A DNA stretch of 64,000 nt from Ooceraea biroi (Eukaryota; Arthropoda; Insecta; Hymenoptera; Formicidae), in NCBI RefSeq assembly GCF_003672135.1, contig NC_039515.1, forward strand, positions 7,440,001 to 7,504,000, written 5' to 3'. Of this stretch, positions 24,363 to 38,310 are shown one piece after another; the stretch's first letter is position 1; the number at the start of each line of letters is the position of its first letter. A program made the position numbers and the translations under genes. Under the pieces are notes generated by a model. The model was not told the origin of the DNA. It worked only from the letters and a program-made list of their open reading frames with translations, and did not search any database.

Positions 24363-25119
24363 ACAAGGGAAGGTTTTTAGGTGTTACACTCGGATTTCAA
24401 AAATGTTTTGCATGCAGGTAGGGAGGTTCCCAAATAGAAAAAAAAAGTAGCGGCTCAAATGCATATTTGCGCGCTACGTGCGCAATTTTCGATGTTAGGT
24501 TAATTACTCAAAAATGCTTTTCCAATCGAATTCTTTACATTTTTTATTTCACCTAATGCACATTTATATTGCTTTGAATAATTTTGTGTGTGTGTGCGTG
24601 TGTGTGTTTAGAAAATACGAGCGTCTAATGTAATCTCGTGCCGCGCGAGCACAGTGCGTATAAAAGGCCCATTGCTCAAAAATGGTATTTGCATCGTAAC
24701 TTTTTTAATTTTTTACTGCAACTGCCAATGCACACAATTTGGAAATAATTGTACATTGCGCAAATCGTAGTTTGCTCTTTCTGCGTGATTTATTGTATGC
24801 GACTTTAAATAGATTTGATCAGAATCCATAACGAGGACATAAAAGATCTGGTCAAGGGAGGTTTTTAATTCTTTCAGTTTTAATTTTGGTTTTGATTTCT
24901 TTTTAAAGCGTTGTGCATTAGGTGAAATAAAAAATGTAAAGAATTCGATTGGAAATAGCATTTTTGAGTAATTAACCTAACATCGAAAATTGCGCACATA
25001 GCGCGCAAATATGCATTTGGGCCGCTACTTTTATAATTTTTCTTCTATTTGGAGACCTCCCTACCTGCATGCAAAAAATTTTTGAAATCCGAGTGTAACA
25101 CCTAAAAACCTTTCCTTGT
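24363..25119. mobile_element. Long-TIR element (757 bp), non-autonomous
   Basis: Arms of about 200 bp (24363-24563 and 24911-25119) are inverted copies of one another, starting ACAAGGGAAGGTTTTTAGG on the left and ACAAGGAAAGGTTTTTAGG inward from the right. The loop is about 350 bp and holds a TG microsatellite at 24585-24608. Its minus-strand ORF matches nothing I know. No clear target duplication is seen, so the class is undetermined. Confidence 0.8.
24585..24608. repeat. (TG)n microsatellite
   Basis: Twelve TG or CG steps inside the loop of the long-TIR element. Confidence 0.85.
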
Positions 25120-25121
25120 TA

Positions 25122-28100
25122 GATCTAATGAGATGTAAGTTGATTTTAGCTCCGGTTTATTAACACCCCATATAGTAAACAACTTTCATAATCCTTTTCC
25201 TTTCTTCTGCTAAATTGATAAATTATATTTTAAATGGATCGTTCTCTTCTTTTAAGAAATAACTTTCAATTAATTTTAAAACGCAAAAAGTTCGAAGATA
25301 TAATTAAAATTGTACTATTTTTATTTTCTATTTATTCCACGGATATTATTAATTATATCCTATTATTCTAAAACAGCATTTTTTATATTTTATAACAAAA
25401 CCGGCATTTTTATATTTGAATCCGCAGAAATGTTCACTTTCAAGATTATTCTGCTATTGCAGAGCGACGTTTCCTTGCGCAAATCCTGTTTCTCGAGGAA
25501 TTTATCCCTCTGGATTTCACGCGTCGCAGAGCCGAGTGCGTGTGTCACGCGGGTGCGTGCGTGCGTGCGTTTCGCTGACGTTGACGGAATAAAGATGACG
25601 GGATTTCCGGTGGTCGAGCGCGTCCGATGCGATGCATCGACGGCGGGCTCCGCGCACGAGCACATAAGGCCATTCACGGAATCTAATCGGGTCGTCATGA
25701 TAACTCGGTTTACATAGAGCCCCTCGTTTACTCTTGGTCTAATTAGACCGACGAAGGAAACGTATGCTGCATACACTTGGTTGCTATATTTCTGACGACG
25801 GACGACGATCTCCTGCGGGCGATTAAATGCAGTTCGATATAAATTATATAATAATTATTCTTGTAGTTTTACGCAACAAATGTTATTTATACAGCAAATC
25901 TGCTTTACATAGCGTGATATTCAGATTCTTCTATTAAAGCTGGAGCAGTACAAATTAGTAGAAAAAATCTGGAAAAATATGCAACAGTATGAAAAATACT
26001 ATTCTTAATATATTGTATTTGCGATTGCAATATTTAATATAATTTGTAACGTGAATCACTTATTAGCGATCCAATATTCTCGTTATTTTTATTTTTATTT
26101 TTTGTTACAAAAGTAGTATATTATAATTGCAAGAGACAATGCAACTTAAAACTCCTAATTAATAATAAAGACAACACGATCGAGTAAAGTGCGAGAAATT
26201 GTACCGAGTTAATCTAGCGTAATCCAATTAAATCCGTCGTATTGATTGAGATTAAGATTAAGAGGTTCTGCGAGGAATTTAAGTAGTTTAATTTAATTAG
26301 AAGAACTCGCAATTAGGCTGAGATAGAGAAAGAAGCTTTACTGCGGATACAGATGCGCCGATAGTGTAATCATTGATTAAAACGAAGTTTCATCGAATTG
26401 ATTTAATACTATCGAAAGTCTTCTTCCGCTTTATTGATTCAACTTGAAACATTATTTGGTTAAAAGATACATTTAACGTTACTCTTTTAATATTAATTGC
26501 GAAATTAAATATACAGACATTTTAATACAAATCGGAAAATATTAGTCTTTGCATAGTAAAGAATGAAACATGTTATTTATATCTTTAAACCAATTTCTAA
26601 TTCGAAGTCAAGTTATATTACTTAATTAAATTTTAATATCCAGGGTTTTTTAAGTGAGAACACAACAGATGTGCAAAACGATCGTACTATTATAGAAGCG
26701 CAACTTATTTTTATTAATTTTCCCTCGCTTCTACCAGAACACTATCTGTATTATTTCTTGTGTGTATCGGATAAGATATGTTGTTTAATCTCGAGCTTAA
26801 TACGTTTTCTGTTCTCTCATGCTTATATCAAGTTAATGATGTCCGACAATGAGAGCCAGACAACAATGCCGGCCTGTTCGCCTTTCTTTTTTCTCGTCAT
26901 TCTAATAGAGTCAATTTCAATATCGGCATCCATTACAAAATAAAGGCTCTGAGGTAATAATATACTAATAATAAACCACATATAAAGATTGAGTTTTAAC
27001 GTTTATTTTATTGATATTCCTTCGTGATGTCAAGAAATGTTATATATCTTTCAGCAACATCGCATTAAATCCAGAATCATGTATTACTCGAAAAAGCATC
27101 TCTCTATAAAAATTAGTGAAAAATTAATAAAATGTAAAAAATGATTTTACTATTATAATGATATGCATTTAAAGAAACATCTTCTTTTTACTATCTGAAT
27201 TAGAGAACAAATTTTCTCTATTTTTTATAGATAATTACTCCTTCCTGTGAAAAGATAAATAGCTTTTATTTAAACATTTCGAGACATGAAATCAATAGTT
27301 ATATGCGGTGTTCGGTTCTCATTGATTATTATCTTGTTATTCTCGTCATTGTTCCTCTGATTCATGCAACGAACATGGTAATCTCATCAGCAAGAAATTT
27401 GATTCGTTGCGGAAAAGAGTTGGCCTCGCGTTTCTCAATTAATGGCACTGGGATCCGATTAAATCGCTAACACACATGAAATGGATTTCGGCCGGTAAAA
27501 TCGGATGCGTCATCAAAATTAGTATAACTTAATCGGCACCGATAAAATTCCCCGTGGGCGATTCGCAACCTCTATTTTTAGTTTTAAAAAGTGCTGCACT
27601 CGTTTCATTTCATTGTGTCTCCATTCGTAAACGAAAGAAAACTTTGATGAATCCTAACTAAGACAAATTACATCAAATTGTCGTAATTTGTATGGGAGAA
27701 GAGATAGAAGGAAGTAATAAAATAAATTCCTTTCTTTCTCATTTAAATATACATATATTTGACAATCGAGTGAGGGTAAATTGAGACACAAGATGAAATC
27801 GACAATCACACAGAATTGTGATCCAGGAACTGATATAACAATATATAATCGGTTATATAATATTTAAAATTCTCGAATATCACATTTGTTTAAAGATTTA
27901 TTTGTGTTACGTTTTATTCTGGTCGATTTTATCTCTTTATTGTAGTTGAATGCGTATGTCAATATTATTTCAGCTTGTTTTATTTTATTTCGTTATAATA
28001 GAATTAGTTTTAAATGATTATAGAGCGGAGTCAGTCAGTCTTTTCTTGATCTATTGTTTACTTGCGCTTAACTTGTTTCTCAGTCTGTGATTCAGGACAA

Positions 28101-28779
28101 CGAAAATAGACGTGATCTATTTTTACCTAAGAATGAATGATCCATTATTGCGACAGAAAAGACAGAGGCGCCGCAGTAAAAAATGTGGCCCGGTTTGTTC
28201 CCAGGAACGTTTTGACACCGTCGGCTTCGCTCATTTGTAAAACCTGCACATTTATTTTGTATGAGAATGAAGTAATTTTCGCAGCAACGTCGGACCGTGC
28301 AAATGTCCTGTCGTTAAAATGACGGCATTAATCCTCTGAGTACCAAGGTAAAATTTAATCACCGAGAGTACGAGACTTAAAGTTTGCCGTTGCTCGGCGC
28401 CAAACCATGGGCTCGAATCTGAGCCGGAAATGCAGGTACGCGAGCCGAATTTACGGCAGAATTTCCGGCCGTGGCACGCAGAAATGAGTCATTTTCTTAC
28501 GAAAGTCTATAATATTTACCTTCGCCGAATTGGCCAGCGCTATCATTTTGTTCAAAGATTATTTCTTCATTAGCGTCCTTTTCATGTGAATAAGATTTGC
28601 AGATTATAATTACGTAATTAGAAGTAGAAGGATAATTATATGTAGATTTAAGATTTAGAAAGTGGAAACACTCTTTAAATGTTCCTTAAGAAAAAAGCTT
28701 GTTTCTTAAATTACATATTATGGAATATTATTATCTTTAATACTGATTTCTATAAAATATTTGTATTTCTGCTATAATA
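25122..28779. other. Non-coding stretch, AT-rich
   Basis: No gene or repeat family recognised in 3.6 kb. A short CpG-rich pocket with GTGC repeats lies at about 25500-25700. The two overlapping ORFs there are on opposite strands and have no domain. Confidence 0.5.
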
Positions 28780-30065
28780 TTGGGTCGTCCGGAAAGTTCG
28801 TGCCGATTTTTAATAGATGGCGTTGGAACATGTCTGAATATATCAATGTTATTGAAAACGTACGATTTATATACATATGCTTAAAGGTGACATTTCAACG
28901 CATCTTTAGGAAAAAAGTTGTTTCAGATAAATTGATTCGTGTCAGTTTTGTACTCTTTTGAAGATGGAAGAAAACAAAGAACATTTTAGACACTTGATGC
29001 TTTTCTATTACCGGAAAGGCAAAAATGCCTCACAAGCAACAAATTCGATATGTTCTGTTTACGGAGAAGGCGCTTTAGCTGAAAGAACCGTACGTAAGTG
29101 GTTCGCTAAGTTTAGAGCTAGTGATTTTAACCTTAAAGACCATTAACGCTCGGGCAGACCCTTTACTACTGATGATGACCAAATCAAGACACTGATCGAG
29201 AATAACCCGCGCTACACGACACGTGAATTAGCAGAGATACTGAAAATATCGAAAACCACTGTCCACGATCATGTAGTGAAGCTTGGTTACGTAAGTCGCT
29301 ATGATGTATGGGTTCCGCATAATTTGGCCGAAAAAATTTAATGGATCGCATTTCCATCTGCGACTCGCTGTACAAGCGCAACGAAAACGTACCATTTTTG
29401 AAGCAATTAGTGACGGGTGACGAAAAATGGATCATTTACAACAACGTAGAACGAAAAAGATCCTGGGGTAAGCGAAATTAACCAGCATTAACCACTCCGA
29501 AAGCCGGCCTTCATCCAAAAAAAGTCATGTTCTGTGTCTGGTGGGATTGGAAAGGAATCCTATATTATGAGCTCCTACCACACAACCAAACGATAAATGC
29601 AGATAAGTACTGCTCGCAACTGGACGAATTAAAGACAGCGATTCAGGAAAAACGTCCAGAATTAGCTAATAGGAAGGGCGTCGTGTTCCATCAGGACAAT
29701 GCCAGACCTCATGTTTCTTTGACTACCCGACAAAAATTGTTGGAGTTTGGCTGGGATGTGCCACCTCACCCACCGTATTCACCAGACATTGCACCTTCAG
29801 ACTTTCACTTATTTAGGTCTTTGCAAAATTCTCTTAGCGGCAAGAACTTCAACTCTTTGATCGACATAAAAAACCACCTTGAGGAGTTTTTCGCCGAGAA
29901 ACCTAAGAAGTTCTGGGAGAATGGAATCTTCCAGTTGCGTGAAAGATGGACAAAGGTTGTGAAACAAAACGGTGCATACATAAGTCAATAAATATTTATC
30001 GACATAAAAAAATGTTGCCTTTAAATTTTCCTTCAAAATCGGCACGAACTTTCCGGACGACCCAA
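28780..30065 (+). mobile_element. Mariner element B (mellifera-like), 1286 bp, defective
   Basis: It is flanked by TA (28778-28779 and 30066-30067). The inverted termini are identical for 31 bp, starting TTGGGTCGTCCGGAAAGTTC. It encodes one transposase on the plus strand with three lesions. It is related to, but clearly distinct from, the A1/A2 mariners. Confidence 0.95.
28964..29991 (+). pseudogene. Mariner transposase, broken (element B)
   Basis: The start at 28964 (MEENKEHFRHLMLFYYRKGK) is the usual mariner N-terminus. An HTH region follows, then WVPHNL, first catalytic Asp in TGDEKWIIYNN, second in HQDNARPHVS, third in YSPDIAPSDFHLF (34 residues apart, DD34D), and the end VVKQNGAYISQ. 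Three lesions are visible: TAA at 29144-29146 just after the HTH, loss of one A in the run at 29331-29336 (frameshift after NLAEK), and TAA at 29479-29481 before the C-terminal 170 residues. The last 154 codons are open and contain two of the three catalytic Asp residues. No active enzyme can be made from this copy. Confidence 0.94.
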
Positions 30066-30067
30066 TA

Positions 30068-31738
30068 TAATAAGCAGTTTCAAACGCTATTTTAATCAGC
30101 GAGTTTGGAACTGATTGATGACTGGAAATCTTCTCACATACAGAGTTATTTATTTTACTAACACAAGTACTGGAAGATGCATATCTTGCAACTTATATCA
30201 TATACATGTAATTGCACTTGTATTATCCATACGAATTCAATTGCCAAGAATAAAATTAAACGAAATCTGTTTTGCCATCAATTAAAGAGTATACCTTGAA
30301 TCACTATACTATTCCGGAAAGTACTTTAAAGTAATAATAATGTTTCGCGATATTTTCTAATTAATATATCACGCGTGTAAATTTATGTGTATATTTTCAC
30401 GGCCGCGACGAGTCCGCGAAATAGCTACCCTCGACTCGCCGTGAACCAAACCCTGTCGAGCCGGGGTAAAACTGATTCGAGGATTAACCCAGATACGTCA
30501 CGTAACGAGATTTTGGCGTGGATTTGCACGCACGCACAAGCGCCCACCCACGCTGGCGCGATTGTTTCCCTGGTGCATTGCGCGATAAGTTGGCGACACA
30601 CGAATTCTCGGCGACAATGGTTTAACCTAGGGTTTAACGAACCGACGGCGACATGACGCCAGGTCGACGGTTTCGCTTTCAAATTGAATGCCATTCGCGA
30701 AAAAACTCGAACGAGTCACCTTCGCCAGACACGCTAGAACGATATAAATCTGCTCGAAAAAGCGTGGAGAAAATGGATTATAAAGGGACGAGGTCGGTTT
30801 AAACAATCGAAATAATTACGTGCTTGTCAGATTACCATCAGTAATGAGGGATAACAATGCTGGTAATAATTAATCATTATCGATTTTCGTTCCGTTTCTG
30901 TTCGAGATTATTTGGATATTCCGTTGGTGTAATCGTGTGATCATTTATGCGCGACATCGATTTATTGGTGGGATGTTGATTTTGCTGGCGATTTCCGCGC
31001 GATGATCGAATGAACGGGGATGGAAAAACACGAGGAACAACACAGCGTGGCCGACCGGGTCTCGTTCGATCGCGGACGAAACTGAACCAGCAATATCTAT
31101 TTTTAAGGCCACGATATTCCGCGAGCGACACATCTCGTTCGATTGAAATCGCAGATGGTTTCGCCCAGAGCGAGCAATCTCCTGGCAAAAGATTTGAAAC
31201 GGAGATGCAGCAAAAGCGTTTTAGCATATAAAAAATATACAATATAATTGTAATAACCTTAATTACGTTAGTGCATATTACATCACGGCCTGCTGCAACG
31301 TCTTTCTTTGAATCCGATTCGCCTGTCTGTCTTTTTTAGATAAATGCGGTAGCGGACGAAAGACAGTTTTTCATTGGGCTTTTCGCTGATGTAACTGCTC
31401 CTTTGTCGTATAATTACGATAAAATGTCGCGTGCCGCGAGCGGCTGCACTTTCGTGTCGAGATCGCGGGCAAAGCACCGTGAACGATTAATCTTCGTCGC
31501 TTGTAATCTTTGCTACGGTCTACGCTACGCTAAAAGCGGTCTGCAAATGAGAGGGGCCGTCGCGTTCTCGCGAGAGATCGGTTACGTCCAACGGCGCAGT
31601 CTCGTACTGCAATCTTTCGATTTCCTCTTCAGTGTAAAAGCAAGTACCTGAAGTTAAAAAGTACAAAGAGGAAAAATACAGAAGTGTATAAAATTGGAAG
31701 GACTTTTTTCTCATCTTATTCCATTTTAAGCAGAAGTT
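30068..31738. other. Non-coding stretch
   Basis: Overlapping ORFs on both strands (30387-30694, 30877-31242, 31283-31651) show no motif. No gene is supported. Confidence 0.5.
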
Positions 31739-31742
31739 TTAA

Positions 31743-32463
31743 GGGGGGAGCCTGCTTTAGAACGTTGAAAATAAGGTATAATTTTACGAATTGTTTTTGG
31801 AGAAACTATACAGCGGATCATTATAAAACTTTGATGCATTTATTAGTACATGTTTAAAGATAAAAAAAATTATTTTTTGATTTGAATATATCGCCTGTAG
31901 AGGTCGTCCTGGAGGCATCTTAGTGCAGCCGGCATTGTAAATTGGTGAGCATTCTCCTGCCTCCAAATTTCATCCAAACTGAAAAATTGAAATATTTTCT
32001 CGTTATTTATGAATTCCCATCGTCGATGAACCTTTAATATTCATAAAAACATTAAGTTAAACAATTATTTTTGCATGAAAAAGTTCAACAACTTTGCCTA
32101 AAAATCGTACTTTTGTGTCCTAAGCTCCACCATTTTGGCACTTTTCAACTTTTTTCTTCTCTCTTTGGTTCATCGACGATGGGAATTCATAAATAACGAG
32201 AACATGTTTCAATTTTTCAGTTTAGACGAAATTTGGAGGCAGGAGAATGCTCACCTATTTGCAATGCCGGCGACGCGGCTGCACTAAGATTTCTCCAGGA
32301 CGACCTCTACAAGCGATATATTCAAATAAAAAAATAATTTTGTTTATCTTTAAACATGTACTAATAAATGCATAAAAGTTTTATAATGATCCGCTGTATA
32401 GTTTCTCCAAAAACAATTCGTAAAATATACCTTATTTTCAGCGTTCTAAAGCAGGCTCCCCCC
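31743..32463. mobile_element. Long-TIR element inserted at TTAA (721 bp)
   Basis: TTAA flanks both sides (31739-31742 and 32464-32467). Arms of about 290 bp start GGGGGGAGCCTGCTTTAGAA and are highly similar (31743-32032 and 32167-32463). The loop is only 134 bp. TTAA targets are used by piggyBac and Kolobok transposases (established). No coding sequence remains, so the class is not decided. Confidence 0.85.
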
Positions 32464-32467
32464 TTAA

Positions 32468-35400
32468 GAGTAAAAAGAAAGAAAAATGCTGGTGACTGCG
32501 CCACGCGAGTGAATTTACTTAATAATCGAATTTACGTGACGGACGCAAATAAGAAACTTGGAGAAAAATTTATCATTGCGCTCGAGAGGTCGATGCAATT
32601 CCGTCGCAATGAAATCCCGATCTGTTATTGTTCGTGCAGGGACGTGCTTTACTTCTAACTTTGTGAAGCTGAAGCGCATTCGGTGATTTTCCCTCCATTG
32701 TTCGCGAATAAATAACGGGAGTTTTCACGTCGATTCCACGAGGCGCCGTTTGCTATACATGGTCCCACGCCATCGGTACGCCTTCGTCTATGGCGTTTAC
32801 GTTCTGAAAGGGGTTTATCGCTTCTATGGGACGCGCTATATTTTCTCACAGCATCACCGGCTGTGCCGCGAAAGATCGTCGGCTTTTACGAGGTAATCGC
32901 ATAACTGTTAGCTTACTTTTCCCGATATACAAAGCGTTTATACAACAGCGTACACACAGCTTGACGATAAAGCCATCATAGTGATATGATCGTGGTATGT
33001 GGATACAGACATCCCGGAACTTTGGTTTCTCGGATCTACAACGCGTCCCAGAAACCCATTGCTTTAATATCATGCAGCATTTTTAACAGATATTTTAATT
33101 TCTGAATATCACACATTGTTCTAATCTGACGCACATATACAAGTGCTTACTTCATATTGTTATTCATTTGTCACGTATTTCTGTGTTGTATTTACTAGAA
33201 AATTTGTGAATACAAATGTAGGAGGCTAACTTGCTCAAATTGAAGATGACGAAACTCATATCTTTTATAACAAGTAATAAGAGATATTTTATTCCTTTAT
33301 CTTTTCATTTGATGCCTCTTCAAGGCCAAGGCGTGAATTAACGTATCAATTTTGATAGGGAATGTGGACTGTTAGGATGCGGTTCGGACGCCATGACCGT
33401 TGAATCACGCGTGACACGGCTGTCAGAAACAAGCATTAAACTAATTCCGCATGTATGCTGAGAGAGCACGGGGACATCGATTAGATCATCCGTCTGTAGA
33501 AAGCTACTTGCTTTACGCATCTTACGCGCACGTATAAGAATATTAAATTCGTAATTCAAAAACCGTTATCATTCACGTATACTAAAACGGTGTTAAAACT
33601 TTTTAATTCGCCTCATCTTTATTCTCTCTAATAAAATTCAATAGAGAATTTAACTGAATTTAATCGTATTTAATATCTTTGTACGAGAGATTTATTTTTC
33701 CACAAGAATTAAATTGCATGATTTCTTTGATAAACTTATTTCTGTAAAAGCATTGAAGATCTATTTGCAATTCATTAGAATAGATTAAGATGGATTGGAA
33801 TTTATTAACAATTTTTGATGGAGATTGTATTACTATAATATTTTATATGTTTAGTTGGAAGTATTTAGTTTCATGGTATGATTTGACTAGAATTTATTTA
33901 AGATTTAATCAGGTGCATCGTTGTTTTATGACATTTATGAAACAGCTCGTTATTCTCGCGATATCTTAGAGTCATTTGCACGGTGCAAGAAGCAAAGAGA
34001 AACGTTTCCGTCGTTATGAAAGGGAAATGTTTCTGTGTGCAAGGGGAATTAGTCTGCACTTTGGAAGAAAAGCTTTGCTTTTTAAGATGTCCGTTCACTT
34101 TGAGTTCTCTCTGCTTTCTTGCTCGCGGCAAGACATCTTGGCAACAGAACAATGCTTTCTACGGCTTGTCAAGATAAAAGAAACAAAACATAAGTGTCCA
34201 TCCACTATCATTTATTATTATCAAAATAACATATTTATTATCAAGTTAAGTACAAGTTTTAAGTGTATACTCCAATATAAAAATATTAATTAATTAAAGA
34301 TTAGATAATAATAAAAATTAAACTGTATCGGAAAATTCAGTACGTATGCTCTGATAACAGTTTCCGATAATAATTTCAGATTGTGTGCTCAGTGTTCCAA
34401 TTACATGTCTGTACAAATATAAAGCGCAACGTAAATCCTCGCATTTATTTCGAATATTTACATAACAGACCGCAATTATGCTGATAAAGAATCGCATTTA
34501 ATCGCGCCACTGTTAAGATTCTTGCTGTTTATATAATTCGACATTATTTTATTTCCTATTTATTTCTTATTTAACTTAGTTCTACTATTCTTATTTATTA
34601 ATATCATTACACTGATCAAAACAGAATCGCGTGCAGTTTTTGTCACTTGTACTCCTGGTGCTTTCTTTTTTAAAGTCATACTACATTTTGCTGCATTATT
34701 CACTCGAGCGTTCAGGATGTTGCATTAAACGCGCCAGCGAAAAGGCGGAAGAAATTTCAAACTTGCGAGAAAGAACGTAGCGACGTTTCCTATCTTGGGA
34801 AGAACCGATCTAACGTCAACGTAAGACTTTCTCGTTGACATTATGATGTTCCTTTTCTCGCCGTGAGAAGCAAAATTTAATTTCATGTTCAAAGAAGAAG
34901 AGAGACAGAGAGAGTGTAACTAAATTTGCCGTTTCGACCGCGTTCCAGTTGCTCGCTCGTTCGCGGTTTCGCTTAGAAACACAGTCAGTCGTCCTTGCAT
35001 CCGATGCAAATTTATGCAGCGGTTTGTGAGGCTGCTCGCCGAAGGGGAGGAAAGCACCCTTCGATTATCCGCACTCGTCCTCTATCTCGGATGTTTCCCT
35101 CGCGCTTGCGTGTAATCTTAACTTCTAAATATAATTTTACATCATTGATGGAATTATTAATTAATTAATATGTAAAACCAATGATAAAATGAATAATATG
35201 TATTATTTATTATTATATATGTTATATATTTATTATTATATAATATATTTATTATAAATGTACATATAAAATTTTATGAAAATTCACGACATTTTTCTTT
35301 GCTTCTTTATTTTTTATCTTTTTTACTTGATATTATTGCTTATCGTTGCTAGTAAAAGTTACATGGGGCGACTCCTGCTACGACTCACCACGAAAATTAC

Positions 35401-38153
35401 AGTTGCCCACCCAGCGAGAAAGAGACGAAGAGATCGTATTTATGCGAGTTGGACGGTACGTACAGGGTGTGGTCGGCACACCCTCGCTCTCCTGAATTTC
35501 CTCCCTTGGCTCCCTTTCTGCCGTTGCCGTCGTCTCTTTTTAACTTGCCTCTTCTATCTGCCAGATCTTCTATCTTCTTGCCGATTCCTGTCCCTTCGTT
35601 CGTCCTTGCGTGAATATGCAAAGGAAGAGATGTAAATTTGTGTTGCGGTCTAAACGTAAAGTTCTTTTTAGGGTTTCTCTCTCCTAACAAATAATAATAA
35701 ATTTGATATATCTGGAATATAATTATTTGAGATATATATATATATAGTATGTATTTTTAATATTATTAATAATATATTCAATGATGAGAGAGAGAGAGAG
35801 AGAGAGAAATCTTAATAATTAAATTAAAACAAGATGTTATCGAATGTTACAATTACAATTTAAAGAAAAAGCAAACAAAGTTGTATTATTACGCAGTTAA
35901 CAAAACAATCCAATTCATTCTAAGATAACACGATCGATTCAACGCCATCTGAGCAGAGAATATATTTATTCCTATTATTCAAATTGACAGCAACGCGATG
36001 CATTTATTTATTTTCCTCAAGTTAAGTAGTTACACCCGCCATAATAATTCTCGGGATGTAACAAGCCGCTCAGTTACCGCATGACAAATTCACGGCCGAA
36101 TATGCAGGCGATGCATACAGTGCGTGCATAGGTGCGAAGCGTGCGAATTTCCTCGCCTCCGCGGTTCATCATCGATTATCATGCGAGCGTGTTGCATGGA
36201 CGAATATTAATGGATACGTGCCAGACAGCGTAGAAACGGCCGACATCCGCATCCGGAATGTGTCGTTTTCGCGAGTGATTCGCGCGCAAGTAATTCTTGT
36301 ACGATGAGGCCCTTGCCTTATCATTTTTACAAGGACTCGAACCCAAATTGTCAACTGATCAATTTCAATATGTATAGCTTATCCTAAACTCATCGGTTAT
36401 TATTTTAAGAGCGGATTTTGTGAAACTTATTTTAAAGCAAAACTTTGATATTGCGCGAGGCTGTAATAGTTTTTAAATGGGAAATGAATAAAGTTCACTG
36501 ATAACAAAGCTGAAATTTTGCGCGCGCGGGTATGTCACGCAGGATAGGTCTTTACGTGAATGTACCGAGGGTAGCTTTATTCAGATACAAAGGGGTTATT
36601 TCCGAAGAAAAGTTACATTCAATGAGAATTTCATCGTACCGTTTCGCGAACAATTAAAGAGATTCGTTTATTTTCCCTCGCGCGCAGTTCCGTCGATGTA
36701 ATTTATCTTTCTCTCTCTTTCTCTCGTTTTACCGTCATCTCGAATTTGCATGAAAATTCCGATTTCCGCCGTTCATGTGTCTATTTGGAACGAAATTTTC
36801 ATTCCTCGCGGGGATGATGCAAGCGATACGCGCTTTCGGTACGGTGAACCAAAAAAAGGGCAGAGTTCACCACTATATACTCTGTTAGCAATTTTTCGTT
36901 ACTCCGCTGTCAATAACAGTTTAACTCTTTCATACCGCAATGTTTGTCGAGCGAGATTCGCATGCATTTTTAAGAAACAATGTACATTCATTGGAAACAC
37001 ATAACTGCAACTTCATAGAAAAATGCGCGAAGCGTATATAGAGAAGGAATTTTTTATTTCACGAGTGAGTAATGAATTTCTTGACGTTAAACTGCGTTCT
37101 CAGCATTCAGAATAAAACTCATAAAGAAGTACAAAATTAATGAAACGAGAGGAGAAACTTGCGGAACGTGCGTTGTTTCGTTTCTTGGCAAACGATTCAC
37201 CATTTCGATCGCGCGACGTAAAGTCGCGCGAGAAAACCGGAGCAATATTTTATCGCTGCGTTCGTCAGAAGCTTTTTTAACTTAGCGATCTCAGACTATT
37301 TCATTTCCGAGTTGGCACGATGCTGCGCCATACATTAACGCCGACCAAGACGCATATACGGAAGCATTAATCGATATTCGACTTCGTGCAGCGCAGGAAA
37401 TTTCTCATTTCGCGAACCGGAAGCTCGCCGCAGACAAAGGCGACCGAATCGCATGAACCGAGCGAAAACCCGTTTTTGCAAGGATGTCCGGCGCGAATCG
37501 CAATCCCGAATTCCCCCGTCGTCGAAATCGTCGCATCGTAATTCTCGCCATTCACGAAATCCCGACGTATGAACGCTCGCGTGCTCGGCGCGGCGCGGAG
37601 CCGCGTGTAATTTGCGCAAATTCACCGACAAATGAATTTACGCGGCCCGCTATGGTTTCCAGCGCGCAGAAAATATTGCGACGAGGGCAGGAAATCGAGT
37701 TTTCTTCGCCACGAGGAATTAATGCCACCTCGTGACGTCGTCGTGTTGTAAATCCAAACGGATCGCGATTCTGTACGGGAGGCAACACTGGAACCGCACA
37801 ATTTTTGCGTCTTAAATGTTTGATACATAAAAATATGGTAATTATTTAGATCAGTGCCGGGATTTACTTGCACATTTCGGGCCGATTCGTTGTCACCTCC
37901 CACTGTTCCCCTCTTGCCGCGCGTATCTTGGCGACGAGGTGCCGAACGCTAATAAACAAGATGAGTGCTCCTACATCTCAGGAGCGTCCCGCGTACTAAA
38001 GCCCTTTAAGGCCCTAAACAATGTCAAATAGCTAATAAAAACATTTCTTTCTGGAATAACTTTAAATTAATAATTAAAAATTTTTGTTACTATTAATAAT
38101 AATAATATTATATAGTATATATATTTTTTGTTATTATTAATAAATATATTCTT
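32468..38153. other. Non-coding stretch
   Basis: No gene or known element is seen over 5.7 kb. Composition swings from very AT-rich (33580-33900, 35130-35280) to CpG-rich (34920-35110, 37150-37790). ORFs of 60-120 residues occur but carry no recognisable domain. The ORF at 35276-35635 begins with hydrophobic residues only because the DNA there is T-rich. Confidence 0.45.
35785..35808. repeat. (GA)n microsatellite
   Basis: Twelve GA units. Confidence 0.9.
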
Positions 38154-38310
38154 TAATATTTCCGTGATAATACATAATGTTAAATTTGAAATGTGAAGTT
38201 TGTGCCCTATATTTATAATAAAATTACATAATAATTCATTTACTTTCACACATATAATTATAAGTGCACAAATTTTTAATTTAACATTATGTATTATCAC
38301 GGAAATATTA
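38154..38310. repeat. Inverted repeat, 32-bp perfect arms
   Basis: Positions 38154-38185 and 38279-38310 are exact complements (TAATATTTCCGTGATAATAC at the left start). The loop is 93 bp and AT-rich. The right arm ends exactly where the foldback element at 38308 begins. Confidence 0.85.

Noticed and set aside
35463..35486. ACAGGGTGTGGTCGGCACACCCT, resembling two CAGGGTG ends
   Set aside because: A 23-bp imperfect palindrome with no flanking element or clear TA duplication; probably chance.
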